Below are positions 17,082 through 26,123 of a DNA stretch of 64,000 bases, one piece after another. A model generated the notes under the pieces. The model worked only from the letters and a program-made list of their open reading frames with translations. It made no database searches and was not told the origin of the DNA. Position numbers and translations under genes: made by a program. This stretch comes from Thermoprotei archaeon (GTDB taxonomy: Archaea; Thermoproteota; Thermoprotei; Gearchaeales; WAQG01), in the NCBI GenBank assembly GCA_038881895.1, contig JAVZOV010000003.1, forward strand, positions 192,492 through 256,491, read 5' to 3'. How positions within the stretch are numbered: the stretch's first letter is position 1; the number at the start of each line of letters is the position of its first letter.

Positions 17082-17739
17082 AAGTGAAAGGGTCGCTATT
17101 GTTTTATTTTCTGGAGGGTTAGATTCTACTGTTGCCCTTTGGTGGGCTTTAAAGAAGAATTTTTACGTTATTCCTTTAATGATCGATACAGGTAGTCGGG
17201 TTAAAAGTGAGAAAGAGCACGCTATGATGATATTGAGCACAGCTGGTATTAAAAATTTTATAAATGTTAATTTAGATTTCGTGAAAGATTTGTTTGATCT
17301 CAGTTTGAATGGTATCATTCCTTATAATTTGAATGCTATAAAGTCGCCTGCTTACATACCTGCTAAAAACTTGATTTTTTACTCTATTGCAGTTTATTAT
17401 GCGGAGATATACAATGCAAAGTATATTATCGGTGGTCATAATGCTGATGATAGCGATTTTTTTCCTGACGCCACCCCTGAGTTCTTTCGTTTTTTAAACA
17501 AGATTATCGATATAGGAACGTTTGCCAAGGGTAAGATAAAGATTGTTCAACCGCTGATTAGGTTATCAAAAGCTGATATCGTAAAGCTGGGTGCAAAATT
17601 AGGTGCTCCATTAGACATGACATGGAGTTGTCAAAAGAATGATGATGTTCAATGTGGAGTATGCGGATCGTGTGAGCTCAGAAGGAAAGCATTCAAAGAT
17701 GCAAACATACCAGATTTAACTGAATATAAAATTTATTAA
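17056..17739 (+). CDS. queC: 7-cyano-7-deazaguanine synthase (QueC)
   Basis: 227 residues. It makes preQ0 from 7-carboxy-7-deazaguanine, ATP and ammonia, the precursor of archaeosine in archaeal tRNA. PP-loop motif FSGGLDSTVALWW near residue 20; C-terminal zinc site in SCQKNDDVQCGVCGSC followed by CELRRKAF; GGHNADDSDFFPDATPEF in the middle. The start ATG, the ribosome binding site GAGGTGAT eight bases before it, and the first nine codons (MNLYLTQNP) belong to the right end of the mini-transposon. There is no other start codon between that ATG and the conserved VAIVLFSGG strand, so the native 5' end is gone and the chimera is the only way to translate the gene. Confidence 0.9.
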   Translation: MNLYLTQNPSERVAIVLFSGGLDSTVALWWALKKNFYVIPLMIDTGSRVKSEKEHAMMILSTAGIKNFINVNLDFVKDLFDLSLNGIIPYNLNAIKSPAYIPAKNLIFYSIAVYYAEIYNAKYIIGGHNADDSDFFPDATPEFFRFLNKIIDIGTFAKGKIKIVQPLIRLSKADIVKLGAKLGAPLDMTWSCQKNDDVQCGVCGSCELRRKAFKDANIPDLTEYKIY

Positions 17740-17865
17740 TATTTTATTTCTATATAATAAAAATCATTACGATAAAGAAATATGTCAGGAATTTTTAAGT
17801 AATATTCAGTATTTTTTAGAAACATTTATATCTAAAAAGATTATAATAAAAAAGTGGATCTGATC

Positions 17866-19554
17866 ATGTCTTTGTTCAATGAAGACGCTTTGAATGAAAT
17901 TAAGAAGAGACTAAAAGCGTGGGAGGAGGAAACTATAAAAAATGATCTCATTAAATATCCTGAGCGTCTTCCTGAATTTAAGAATATATCAGGTATATTA
18001 TTAAAGCGGTTTTATACACCAGCTGATATTGAAAATTATGATTATTTTGAGAAATTAGGTTTTCCAGGAGAGTATCCTTTCACGCGGGGAATACATGCAA
18101 CCATGTATCGCGGAAGAATTTGGACTATGAGAATGTTTTCGGGTTATGGTAGTCCAGAATATACTAACGAAAGATTGAAATTCTTATTAAAGCATGGTGA
18201 AACTGGATTAAGCTTAGCTTTTGATTTCCCTACACTTTTAGGTCTTGATGCTGATGATCCGTTATCCCATGGAGAGGTAGGTGTTGTGGGCGTGTCTGTG
18301 AGTTCTTTAAAGGATATGGAGGTTATTTTTGATGGCATTCCCATGGATCAGGTCACCACTAACATGACTATTAACCCACCCGCTCCCATTTTACTTTCAT
18401 TCTATATAGTGACTGCTGAAAAGCAAGGTGTAAAGCCTGATCAAATTGGTGGGACAACTCAAAACGATAACCTTAAAGAGTTCTTTGCGCAAAAAAGCTA
18501 TGTGTTTCCTCCAGAGGCAGGTTTAAAAATTAGCCTTGATGTGATCGAATATAGTGCTAAGTATTTGCCAAAATGGAATCCAATAAGCATAAGCGGCTAT
18601 CATATAAGAGAAGCTGGAGGAACAGCTCTTCAAGAATTAGCATTCACAATTGCTGATGGTATTGAATATGTGCGTGTAGGTATAGAAAGGGGTATGGATG
18701 TTGATGTGTTTGCTCCTAGGTTGAGTTTCTTTTTCGCTGCAGGTACTGACTTGTTTGAGGAGGTTGCTAAGTTCAGGGCGGCGAGAAGAATGTGGGCAAA
18801 AATAATGAAAGAACGATTCAACGCTAAAAAGCCGAGAAGTATGTGGATGAGATTTCATACTCAAACGTCTGGAGTTACACTTACTGCTCAACAACCAGAG
18901 AACAATATTATCAGAGTTGCAATACAAGCCTTAGCCGCTGTTCTTGGGGGAACACAAAGTTTGCACACGAATTCATTTGATGAAGCGTGGGCTTTACCTT
19001 CTGAGAAGGCAGTTAAGATTGCTCTGAGAACGCAACAAGTATTAGCTTATGAATCTGGCTCTGCTGATGTTGTGGATCCTTTAGCAGGTAGTTATTATGT
19101 TGAATGGTTAACGGATAAAATGGAGGAGGAGGCATGGAAAATTATAGATCGTATAGAGAAGATTGGCGGTATGGTAGAGGCTATTAAAAGAGGTATTCCG
19201 CAACGTGAAATAAACGATAGTGCTTATAAATTCCAAAAGGATGTTGAGGAAAAACGAAGAATTATTGTTGGTGTTAATGCTTTTGTTGAGGAGGAAAAGC
19301 TGGAAATACCGTTGCTTAGGTTTAACCAAGAGGAAGTGGAAAAGCATCAGATAGAGAGATTAAGAAAAGTAAAGGAGACAAGGAATAAGGCTTCAGTCGA
19401 GTGGAGTTTACGGGAGTTAAAATCTGCTGCTCAGAGAAATGAGAATGTGATACCGTATATTATTAAAGCTGTTAGAGTTTATGCTACTTTAGGTGAAATT
19501 ATGGGTACATTGAAGGAGGTTTATGGAGAATGGGTAGAAACGCCTCTCTTTTAA
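17866..19554 (+). CDS. Methylmalonyl-CoA mutase large (catalytic) subunit
   Basis: About 562 residues, the TIM-barrel half of adenosylcobalamin-dependent methylmalonyl-CoA mutase; isomerises methylmalonyl-CoA and succinyl-CoA. Visible blocks: [32 protein letters not shown]-like segment, [76 protein letters not shown] at 17854 is in frame but ATG 17866 looks better. A TATA-like ATTTATATC lies near 17824. The cobalamin domain is on a separate gene downstream, as usual in archaea. Confidence 0.95.
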   Translation: MSLFNEDALNEIKKRLKAWEEETIKNDLIKYPERLPEFKNISGILLKRFYTPADIENYDYFEKLGFPGEYPFTRGIHATMYRGRIWTMRMFSGYGSPEYTNERLKFLLKHGETGLSLAFDFPTLLGLDADDPLSHGEVGVVGVSVSSLKDMEVIFDGIPMDQVTTNMTINPPAPILLSFYIVTAEKQGVKPDQIGGTTQNDNLKEFFAQKSYVFPPEAGLKISLDVIEYSAKYLPKWNPISISGYHIREAGGTALQELAFTIADGIEYVRVGIERGMDVDVFAPRLSFFFAAGTDLFEEVAKFRAARRMWAKIMKERFNAKKPRSMWMRFHTQTSGVTLTAQQPENNIIRVAIQALAAVLGGTQSLHTNSFDEAWALPSEKAVKIALRTQQVLAYESGSADVVDPLAGSYYVEWLTDKMEEEAWKIIDRIEKIGGMVEAIKRGIPQREINDSAYKFQKDVEEKRRIIVGVNAFVEEEKLEIPLLRFNQEEVEKHQIERLRKVKETRNKASVEWSLRELKSAAQRNENVIPYIIKAVRVYATLGEIMGTLKEVYGEWVETPLF

Positions 19555-19976
19555 GCACTCAAACTGAGTTAGCTCCTAAACGTCGTATTAAAGTATTAGT
19601 TGCTAAGCTGGGTTTAGATGGTCATGATAGGGGCGCTAAGGTAGTTGCTAGAGCATTAAAAGATGCTGGTATGGAGGTTGTATATACTGGAATCAGACAA
19701 ACACCTGAGCAGGTTGTAAATGCAGCAATCCAAGAAGATGTCGATGCTATAGGTATAAGCATATTGAGCGGTGCTCATATGGCATTAATACCAAGGGTTA
19801 TGCAAATGTTAAAAGAGAAGGGAATTGATGATATTTTAGTTACTGTGGGTGGCACGATACCAACTGATGACATAGTAAAGCTAAAAAGTATAGGTGTTGC
19901 TGAAGTTTTTATTCCTGGCACGCCTCTTTCAGAAATTATAGAATTCATTAAGAATAACGTTAAAAGGAAACAATAA
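19530..19976 (+). CDS. Methylmalonyl-CoA mutase small (cobalamin-binding) subunit
   Basis: 148 residues. B12-binding Rossmann-like domain with the DxHxxG motif ([19 protein letters not shown]), [13 protein letters not shown] and [11 protein letters not shown]. Overlaps the large subunit gene by 25 bases; AAGGAGGT nine bases before its ATG sets the start. The short N-terminal tail (about 20 residues) is specific to this copy. Confidence 0.95.
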   Translation: MGRNASLLSTQTELAPKRRIKVLVAKLGLDGHDRGAKVVARALKDAGMEVVYTGIRQTPEQVVNAAIQEDVDAIGISILSGAHMALIPRVMQMLKEKGIDDILVTVGGTIPTDDIVKLKSIGVAEVFIPGTPLSEIIEFIKNNVKRKQ

Positions 19977-20050
19977 AAATTTTCTTGACTCTGTTTGTTA
20001 ATTTCTAAAAACTTATAAGATCCTAGTTTCTATATGAATATGATGTAATC

Positions 20051-20998
20051 ATGGTAAATAGTCTGATAATGTCCGCTCTTAAGGGCGATCAGAGGTCTAT
20101 AGCTAGAATAATATCTGAAGTTGAATATTTTAATCCCTCTAGTTCTGAAATTTTGCTCGAACTCATGAAAATGAGTGGATATTCTCATGTAATAGGCATC
20201 ACTGGTGCTCCTGGGAGTGGCAAGAGCACTTTAATTGCTAGATTGATAGATGAGTTCAGGAGTAAGGATTTAAAAGTTGCAGTAATTGCTGTTGACCCCT
20301 CCAGTCCTTTTAGTCATGGTGCATTGATGGGTAATAGGATAAGAATGCAGAAGCACGCAACAGATCCAAAGGTGTTCATAAGGAGCTTAGCTACGCGAGG
20401 GTATAGAGGAGGCATCTCCGCTGCTACTTTAGCTTTAGTGGAAGTTTTCGATGGATTGGGTTATGACAAAATTCTTATAGAAACCATTGGTGTTGGGCAA
20501 ACCGATATTGACATAATGCATGCTGCTCATACAATAGTGGTGCTTGTGAATCCAGGCACAGGAGATGAAATACAGGCATTAAAAGCTGGAATAATGGAAA
20601 TTGGTGATATATATGTCATAAGTAAGGCTGATAAGCCAGAAGCCGAGGATGCGTTCAAACAAGTTTTGTTCGGAATAGAGGGTGGTATTCTTGGACAGGA
20701 ATCAGATTGGAAGCCAACAGTGCTTAAAGTATCAGCAATGATGGGCCAAGGCATCAAAGAACTGGCTGATAAGATTGATGAACATTTAGAGTACGCGAAA
20801 AAGAGCAATAGATTCTATCAACAAATAAAGAGTAGAAGATTACAAACTTTAAAATCATCTTTAAGTTGGTTTATTGAAAATAAGTTAGAAGATTCATTAA
20901 AAAGTAATGCTGACCTTAATAATATAATAGAGCAAGTAAAGAGCGGCCAAGAATCTCCTTATAATGCCGTATTAAAAATTGTTAAAAAACTTTTCTAA
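20051..20998 (+). CDS. meaB: Methylmalonyl-CoA mutase-associated GTPase (MeaB/ArgK)
   Basis: 315 residues. G3E-family GTPase that loads and protects the cobalamin of the mutase. P-loop GITGAPGSGKSTLIARLI, DPSSPFSHGALMGNRIRMQ, ETIGVGQTDIDI and the base-recognition SKADKPEAED are all visible. Third gene of the mutase cluster, 75 bases after the small subunit. Methylmalonyl-CoA epimerase is not in this window. Confidence 0.95.
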   Translation: MVNSLIMSALKGDQRSIARIISEVEYFNPSSSEILLELMKMSGYSHVIGITGAPGSGKSTLIARLIDEFRSKDLKVAVIAVDPSSPFSHGALMGNRIRMQKHATDPKVFIRSLATRGYRGGISAATLALVEVFDGLGYDKILIETIGVGQTDIDIMHAAHTIVVLVNPGTGDEIQALKAGIMEIGDIYVISKADKPEAEDAFKQVLFGIEGGILGQESDWKPTVLKVSAMMGQGIKELADKIDEHLEYAKKSNRFYQQIKSRRLQTLKSSLSWFIENKLEDSLKSNADLNNIIEQVKSGQESPYNAVLKIVKKLF

Positions 20999-21026
20999 TT
21001 AATATTACTGTAGAATGATTTAACAT

Positions 21027-21322
21027 TTTATTACAGAAATGCGACAGGAAAGCCTAGAGCTTCAGTTCTGGGATGAATCGTCGATAGGCTTAAATAAATG
21101 CTTAAACAACGTTTTCTTGAGCGGGTCGCTCGCATGCGGCTCGGATGTCCGAAGGCTGGAATAAGGCTCCGAACCGAGAAGGGTGGGGATGGTTCCAGCA
21201 AGCAGGCTATGGACTACATGTCCATGGCAGTGGCTGCCTTGACACAGCCCGGAACTCGGTAGAATGAGTGGAAGCCCCACGACAAACCGAGAATCTCCTG
21301 GCTTCAGCCGTGGAGAGTGTCA
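21027..21322 (+). mobile_element. Non-autonomous TnpB-family element (PATE)
   Basis: Both ends match the intact element at 32081-33257: the first 120 bases (TTTATTACAGAAATGCGACA ... GTTTTCTTGAGCGGGTCGCT) and the last 110 (TACATGTCCATGGCAGTGGC ... CAGCCGTGGAGAGTGTCAA) are nearly identical, but the tnpB body between them is gone. The left end contains a TATA-like CTTAAATAA and a GAGCGGGTCGCTC hairpin. The right part corresponds to the 3' end of tnpB plus the guide-RNA scaffold, so this copy may still be transcribed as an omega-RNA whose guide would be the 21323-onward host sequence. Confidence 0.8.
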
Positions 21323-21326
21323 ATAT

Positions 21327-21407
21327 TCATTCCATCCCAGTTAGAGCTTCATGGATAACCTCCAGAGCGTTAGAGAACACTACATCCGAGGTTCCATAGA
21401 TGTCCAT
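21327..21407 (-). pseudogene. Short orphan coding fragment between two transposons
   Basis: An open stretch of 26 codons on the minus strand encodes DIYGTSDVVFSNALEVIH and EALTGME, then TGA. It reads like the C-terminal helix of a real protein but I cannot name the family. It is trapped between the right ends of the PATE (left) and the IS607-like element (right), so the rest of the gene was probably lost. Low confidence. Confidence 0.25.
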
Positions 21408-22600
21408 TCAGCGCTTATTTAACTCGTCACATAATGGGGTTCTGAGTTGAGTAGGAATGCATAGTGAATTGTTGCTTTTATTCCTACTTAACCCTTCCCT
21501 CTCGATTAATTCGTTGGGGGCTCTCGGGGAGAACCCAATTCCCCGCATCTGAAGGTTCAACACCGCTACAACATCCCTATCCATTGTTAACCCGCATTCT
21601 TCGCACTTCATTATCCTGCCCAGATAGGAAGCCATGCTTCCGGAGCAGGCTGGGCAGGTTTTAGACGAGTTGGCTGGGTTAACGTATTTTGTTGGTAAAT
21701 TAAGCCATTTAAGCTTGTATTCGAGCATGAGTTGGAATGTTCTTGCGTTCCACTTTGAGAGCTTTCTGTTATTTTTCCTTGAGCCGTTGAGGATTCGTCT
21801 CTTTACACCTTTCAGGTTTTCAAGTATTGCTCCGCAGTTCTTCTCCTTGAGCTCCCTCGCAATCTGCGTGGTTAGTTTATGCATGAAGTCTTTAGCCCTA
21901 TTCTTCTCACGCTTAGAGTACTTCTCTAATAGTCTCTTTGAGGTTAGAGGCTTAATCTTAGATAACTTTTGCATCCTCTGCCGCTTTACCTCATAAACTC
22001 TATGAATGTGGTAGAGCTCTCTTAAGTCATAGCGCTTGACCTCGCCACCTATGAACGCCGTCACGTTCGTTAAGTTCACATCGAAGGAAGCCCACTTTTC
22101 TGCCTTCGGCTCAACCCTCTTCTTAACTGTAATTATCAACTCCCTCTCAGTCATAAGTAGCCCACCGACTTTATCAAAGTCTTTGGAATCCACGAACACT
22201 CACTCAAGTCGACCTCAAGATAACGCTTATTCGGTTCAATGCTTACCCTCAGCATGCCATTTCTGAAGCTGAAGAGCGTGCTCTTGATGTAAACGGTTTT
22301 TTTAGTTATCTCAGGAGACTCCTTTGCTTTCCCCCTATTGTAGAGCGTTATCCAGCCCTTAACTAATCCGATGACAGAGTTCATTGCTGAGTCAACGTAA
22401 TGCTTTGAGTATCTCCACTCCCGTAGCAATCCATCCCTAAGCTCTCTCCTATCCTCAGCTTTCAAGTTAAGGTGAGCCTTCTTGGAAATTTTAACGTGTG
22501 AGAAGATTGCGTCTAAAGCCTTCCGCTTAACTTTGAAGTATTCCTCGATTAAATCCTTCGGAGCCTCTACTGGGATCCCGTAGCTTTTAACTGCTTCCAT
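21408..22600 (-). pseudogene. tnpB: tnpB (IS607-type), frameshifted
   Basis: The N-terminal part (22600 to about 22184) and the C-terminal part (about 22199-21408) are in different frames. Compared with the intact copy (AAGTCTCTTGGAATCC) this one reads AAGTCTTTGGAATCC near 22181, a one-base deletion. Otherwise RuvC-I Asp (ASFDVNLTNV), RuvC-II Glu (AILENLKGVK), the CPACSG...CEECG zinc finger and RuvC-III Asp (LTMDRDVVAVLN) are intact. The deletion looks recent. Confidence 0.85.
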
Positions 22601-22824
22601 AGCCTTTCAACTTCGCTCTTTGGATATCTCAGCTTGCCAGTTGGGAGCCTAACAGCTCTAATAATGCCTTTCCTTTGCCACTCCCAGAGCGTTTTAACTG
22701 AGATGTTGAATATCTTTGCAACATCCTTTGGTCTAAGCAGTTCCTCGTAATCTCCAGACGTCATTAAGGATAAAGTAATCAACCTCTATTTAAACCTGTC
22801 CGTCTCGAAACTGCTGACAACGGC
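21437..22824 (-). mobile_element. IS607-like element, degenerate copy
   Basis: Left end (minus strand) GCCGTTGTCAGCAGTTTCGA with TTTAAATAGAGG promoter-like motif; right end CTACTCAACTCAGAACCCC. Contains an HTH-only tnpA-like gene followed by tnpB with a frameshift. About 85-90 percent identical by eye to the copy at 56976-58364. The ends are next to GG/CC, the preferred target of IS607 serine recombinases. Confidence 0.8.
22567..22782 (-). CDS. HTH-only TnpA-like protein of IS607-type element
   Basis: 71 residues. A MerR-type helix-turn-helix (LRPKDVAKIFNISVKTLWEW, then KGIIRAVRLPTGKLRYPKSE) equal to the N-terminal domain of IS607 TnpA, but the serine-recombinase catalytic domain that should follow is absent. 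It ends ATGSQ and overlaps tnpB. It is nearly identical to the 58107-58322 protein, so the truncation predates the spread of both copies. Confidence 0.85.
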   Translation of the reverse strand: MITLSLMTSGDYEELLRPKDVAKIFNISVKTLWEWQRKGIIRAVRLPTGKLRYPKSEVERLWKQLKATGSQ

Positions 22825-22921
22825 ATCGTTCATGAGTGAAAAGAAGCGTAAATTAGAGTTAACTGCATAGAAAGTGTTGCTTAACTCTATATTTAAATGC
22901 TTCTAACGGTTATAATTTCAT

Positions 22922-24202
22922 ATGAAATTACCCAGCTGGATTAAGAAACCAAAATATGAGGACAGTATTGCTACTTTACCAGCGACCATTTGTGATATAC
23001 TTAATGTTAAAGCATTACTAGGTAGGCCCCGTCTGCAACGTAAGTTAGCTAACGTTGATATTGATGATATTAATAAGGTTGTGCTATATGTTGTAGATTC
23101 ATTCGGCTATAATTTGTTTAATAGTATGAAGCTAGAACTTAGGAAATTTGGTTTCCCATCATATCTTTTTAGTCCGCTTTTGTCAGTTTTTCCATCGACC
23201 ACAACAACTGCTGTTACAACACTCATGACAGGTTATACGCCTCAAGAGCATGGATTAATCGGCTATATGTTATTTCTCAAAGAATATGGTGTTATAGTTG
23301 ATATGATCAGATTGTCACCTGTTTATAGTAAAGGTAGCAATGTGTTGATAGATTTTGGATTGGATCCTCAAAAATTTCTTGGCGTGAATACTCTGCATAA
23401 AATTCTTACTAACCAAGGCATTGAGAATTATATATTCATTAAGAAGATTTATAAGGATTCTGGGCTCTCTAAAATACTACATACCAATGGTCAGGTCATT
23501 CCACACCTTTCACTATCTGATCTGTATGTGCAGCTTAGGAAGATGCTTGAAAACAAAAAAGGTGAAGCAGCGTACTTTTACATGTACTGGGATAGTGTAG
23601 ATTCTCTTTCACACCAATATACTGCAATGTCAGAGGAAAATAAGGCAGAAGTGCTCAATGTCTTTTTAATGTTAAAGGAAGAAGTGATCAATAAGCTTGA
23701 TCCTGAAGTAGCTAAAGAAACGTTAATTATCATCGTAGGTGATCATGGTCAAAGTTATGTAAACAAGTCTAACCTTGTTATAACTAACACTCATCAGAGA
23801 TTGCTAGATATGCTCGATCTACCACCGACGGGTGAAACAAGAGTGTCTTATTTATACGTTAAGGATAGTATGGAAGATGATGTAATAGATTACTTTGAAC
23901 GAAAATTTCCCGATCGTTTTTACATAATGCGATCTAAAGATGCTCTGAAAAGAGGATTCTTCGGCATTGGTACTCCTAAAGAAGGTTTAATGGACCGCAT
24001 TGGTGATTTAATAGTTCTACCTAAACCTGGCAGTGGTATAATTCATCTTTATGAACAAAGAGAGCTTGAGTGGGAACGTAGAGGATCTCATGGAGGCTTA
24101 ACATCAGATGAAATGAATGTAACATTAATGATATCAAAATTTTCAGAACTACAGAAAAATTCAAGAAGAAAAACTAATTCCAGTTCTGAGATGAATTACT
24201 AA
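22922..24202 (+). CDS. Alkaline-phosphatase-superfamily phosphodiesterase / nucleotide pyrophosphatase
   Basis: 426 residues. Metal and nucleophile motifs are in order: Asp in YVVDSFGYN, nucleophile Thr region FPSTTTTAVTTLMTGYTPQE, Asp/His in YWDSVDSLSHQY, Asp-His in IIVGDHGQSYV, and a late His in RRGSHGGLTSDEM. No signal peptide. The family hydrolyses phosphodiesters, nucleotide pyrophosphates or acts as phosphoglycerate-mutase-like or PigN-like enzymes; the actual substrate is not visible. Single gene, convergent with S30e. Confidence 0.8.
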   Translation: MKLPSWIKKPKYEDSIATLPATICDILNVKALLGRPRLQRKLANVDIDDINKVVLYVVDSFGYNLFNSMKLELRKFGFPSYLFSPLLSVFPSTTTTAVTTLMTGYTPQEHGLIGYMLFLKEYGVIVDMIRLSPVYSKGSNVLIDFGLDPQKFLGVNTLHKILTNQGIENYIFIKKIYKDSGLSKILHTNGQVIPHLSLSDLYVQLRKMLENKKGEAAYFYMYWDSVDSLSHQYTAMSEENKAEVLNVFLMLKEEVINKLDPEVAKETLIIIVGDHGQSYVNKSNLVITNTHQRLLDMLDLPPTGETRVSYLYVKDSMEDDVIDYFERKFPDRFYIMRSKDALKRGFFGIGTPKEGLMDRIGDLIVLPKPGSGIIHLYEQRELEWERRGSHGGLTSDEMNVTLMISKFSELQKNSRRKTNSSSEMNY

Positions 24203-24233
24203 CTTGAACATAAAATTGTTGTGATGATAAGAA

Positions 24234-24413
24234 TTATGTTTCAGTTTCAGGTACTGTGCTCTCAGCGGTAGCTAATGTAGGATATATAAATCTCTTAAAA
24301 TAACGTACTCTGTTTCTTGTGCGGGGGATTGTTTTACCCTTTGGTTTAGGAGGTATTTTAGGTGTAGCAGATCGAACTTTACCAGCCTTAGTTAGACTTC
24401 CGTGTGAAGGCAA
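24234..24413 (-). CDS. rps30e: 30S ribosomal protein S30e
   Basis: 59 residues. The start is [20 protein letters not shown], then [20 protein letters not shown], which is the S30e pattern almost residue for residue. Start codon is TTG (minus strand), preceded by AGGTGAG, which explains why simple ORF searches can miss it. A Thr/Glu-rich tail follows. S30e is found in Thermoproteota, Korarchaeota, Asgard archaea and eukaryotes, but not in most Euryarchaeota, so it helps place the organism. It stands alone, convergent with the phosphodiesterase gene. Confidence 0.93.
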   Translation of the reverse strand: MPSHGSLTKAGKVRSATPKIPPKPKGKTIPRTRNRVRYFKRFIYPTLATAESTVPETET

Positions 24414-24484
24414 TTATCTCACCTAAGCTCTTAATATCCCACTGATTTATAAAACTGTCTTTCACTAATGCTTGCCAACTTCAT

Positions 24485-24675
24485 CCTACACCACGAGAGT
24501 TTAGGATCTTGGTTTTGAGTAAATTAAGCTTAAGTATGATGTTTTTGAGCAGGCGCTCTCAGACATACTTATACACTCATAGTGGGTTCTGCTTTAACAT
24601 AGTTTAGAACCCAAGGTCCTAAAGATTGATGAAAAAGGAATTTTCTAGCTTTAGATGTGGAGAGTATAATGTAGA
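24485..24675 (+). mobile_element. Decayed PATE-like element
   Basis: Bases 24516-24575 (AAGCTTAAGTATGATGTTTT TGAGCAGGCGCTCTCA) resemble the left end of the 21.0 and 32.1 kb elements, including the GAGC...GCTC hairpin; bases 24650-24674 (GCTTTAGATGTGGAGAGTAT) resemble the right end. About 190 bases, no coding sequence. The rest of 24414-24680 shows nothing else. Confidence 0.5.
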
Positions 24676-24680
24676 AGGTT

Positions 24681-25424
24681 CTATTTTTTATGTATTCTCT
24701 TCAAGAATGACTTTGTTCTTTCGTTTTTTGGGTTATTAATTAATTCTTCTGGTTTTCCTTCTTCTATTATAATACCGTTATCTATGAAAAGTATTCTATC
24801 TGCTACGTCCATTGCAAAATCTAGTTCGTGGGTAACTACTATCATGCTTATGCCTTCTTTTGCTATGCGCTCTAATACTTCAAGTACTTCATCAACAAAT
24901 TCTGGATCTAATGCCGATGTGGGTTCATCTAATAATAACAATTCTGGATCCATTGCTAGTGCTCTTGCTATTGCAACTCTTTGTTGTTGTCCTCCACTGA
25001 GCTCGGCAGGATATGAGTGGGCTTTCATCCTGAGATTAACTAGATCGAGCACTCCTAATGCTTTTTCTTCGGCTCGTTCTTTAGGAATTTTCTTAACGAT
25101 CTCGAGAGGGAGGGTAATATTGCGTAGGACTGTTAGGTGTGGGAAAAGATTGTAATTTTGGAAGACAAAACCAATTTTTTGTCGTATCTTGTTTATATCA
25201 ATAGATTTATCGGTTATTTCTATATTGTTAAAATATATTCTGCCTCGTTTTGGTTTGATTAGCAGTATGAGGGATTTAAGGAGGGTGGATTTCCCAGAAC
25301 CGCTCGGTCCAAGTATTATTAATCTCTCACCTTTATTTACGTGCATATTTATGCCCTTTATAACATCTATTTTGCCATAATTTACCCACAGGTCAATAGT
25401 TTTGAGGATTGTATCTGTCATCAT
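24681..25424 (-). CDS. Polar amino-acid ABC transporter ATPase (GlnQ/HisP-like)
   Basis: About 247 residues. Walker A ILGPSGSGKSTLLKSL, signature LSGGQQQRVAIARALAM, Walker B LLLLDEPTSALD and switch His in VVTHELDFAM. An upstream frame extends 25 codons into the permease gene, but the ATG at 25424 overlaps the permease stop as ATGA and follows GAGGAG, so it is the start. Third gene of the operon after binding protein and permease. Confidence 0.92.
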   Translation of the reverse strand: MMTDTILKTIDLWVNYGKIDVIKGINMHVNKGERLIILGPSGSGKSTLLKSLILLIKPKRGRIYFNNIEITDKSIDINKIRQKIGFVFQNYNLFPHLTVLRNITLPLEIVKKIPKERAEEKALGVLDLVNLRMKAHSYPAELSGGQQQRVAIARALAMDPELLLLDEPTSALDPEFVDEVLEVLERIAKEGISMIVVTHELDFAMDVADRILFIDNGIIIEEGKPEELINNPKNERTKSFLKRIHKK

Positions 25425-26092
25425 AATCTCCTCGGCATATAGCCTGGAATTTTTATTTTTATCTCGATGATTTTCGATATTTTGACTAATGCATAACATA
25501 CTATGAAGTATACTAATGCGACCAGTAAATATACCTCAAATGCTCGGAATGTTGTTGCAACTATATATTCTCCTTTTCGCGTAAGTTCAGCAACTCCTAT
25601 TACAGAGACCAGTGAACTTTCTTTTATCAATGTGACTAATTCATTCATAAGAGCTGGTATTGCATACCTTACTGCCTGAGGTAAGATAACGTACCTATAC
25701 ATGTGAAATGGTTTCATACCTAATGATTGTGAAGAATAATATTGTTCAACTGGTATGGCATTTATTGATCCACGCAAGATCTCAGCTTGGTACGCAGCAC
25801 TATTAAGACCCAATGTAAGTATGCCAGCTGTTATAGGATCGAATTTTATTCCTATGTATGGTAATCCAAAATAAACAAAAAATATTTGTACTAATAATGG
25901 TGTTCCTCTAAGTGCTTCTATGTATGATGTAACAATATTTCCTAAAAATCTTCCACCAAACATTCTTATAGGTGTCATAAATGCGCTTAAAAGAAAACCT
26001 ATTGCGAAACCTATTAAACTTATCTCCAATGTTATAGTTAATCCCGTAAGTAAATATGCAAGAGTACTTTCAATAAATGGGAGATCTACCAT
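25421..26092 (-). CDS. Polar amino-acid ABC transporter permease (HisM/GlnP-like)
   Basis: 223 residues, five to six membrane helices. LTGLTITLEISLIGFAIGF at the N-terminus, SYIEALRGTPLLVQIFFVYF and the EAA-loop SQSLGMKPFHMYRYVILPQA that contacts the ATPase. Likely forms a homodimeric channel. Operon order is binding protein, permease, ATPase. Confidence 0.92.
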   Translation of the reverse strand: MVDLPFIESTLAYLLTGLTITLEISLIGFAIGFLLSAFMTPIRMFGGRFLGNIVTSYIEALRGTPLLVQIFFVYFGLPYIGIKFDPITAGILTLGLNSAAYQAEILRGSINAIPVEQYYSSQSLGMKPFHMYRYVILPQAVRYAIPALMNELVTLIKESSLVSVIGVAELTRKGEYIVATTFRAFEVYLLVALVYFIVCYALVKISKIIEIKIKIPGYMPRRL

Positions 26093-26123
26093 ATTTTCAC
26101 TTCCGCTAAAAAATATTTATTAT

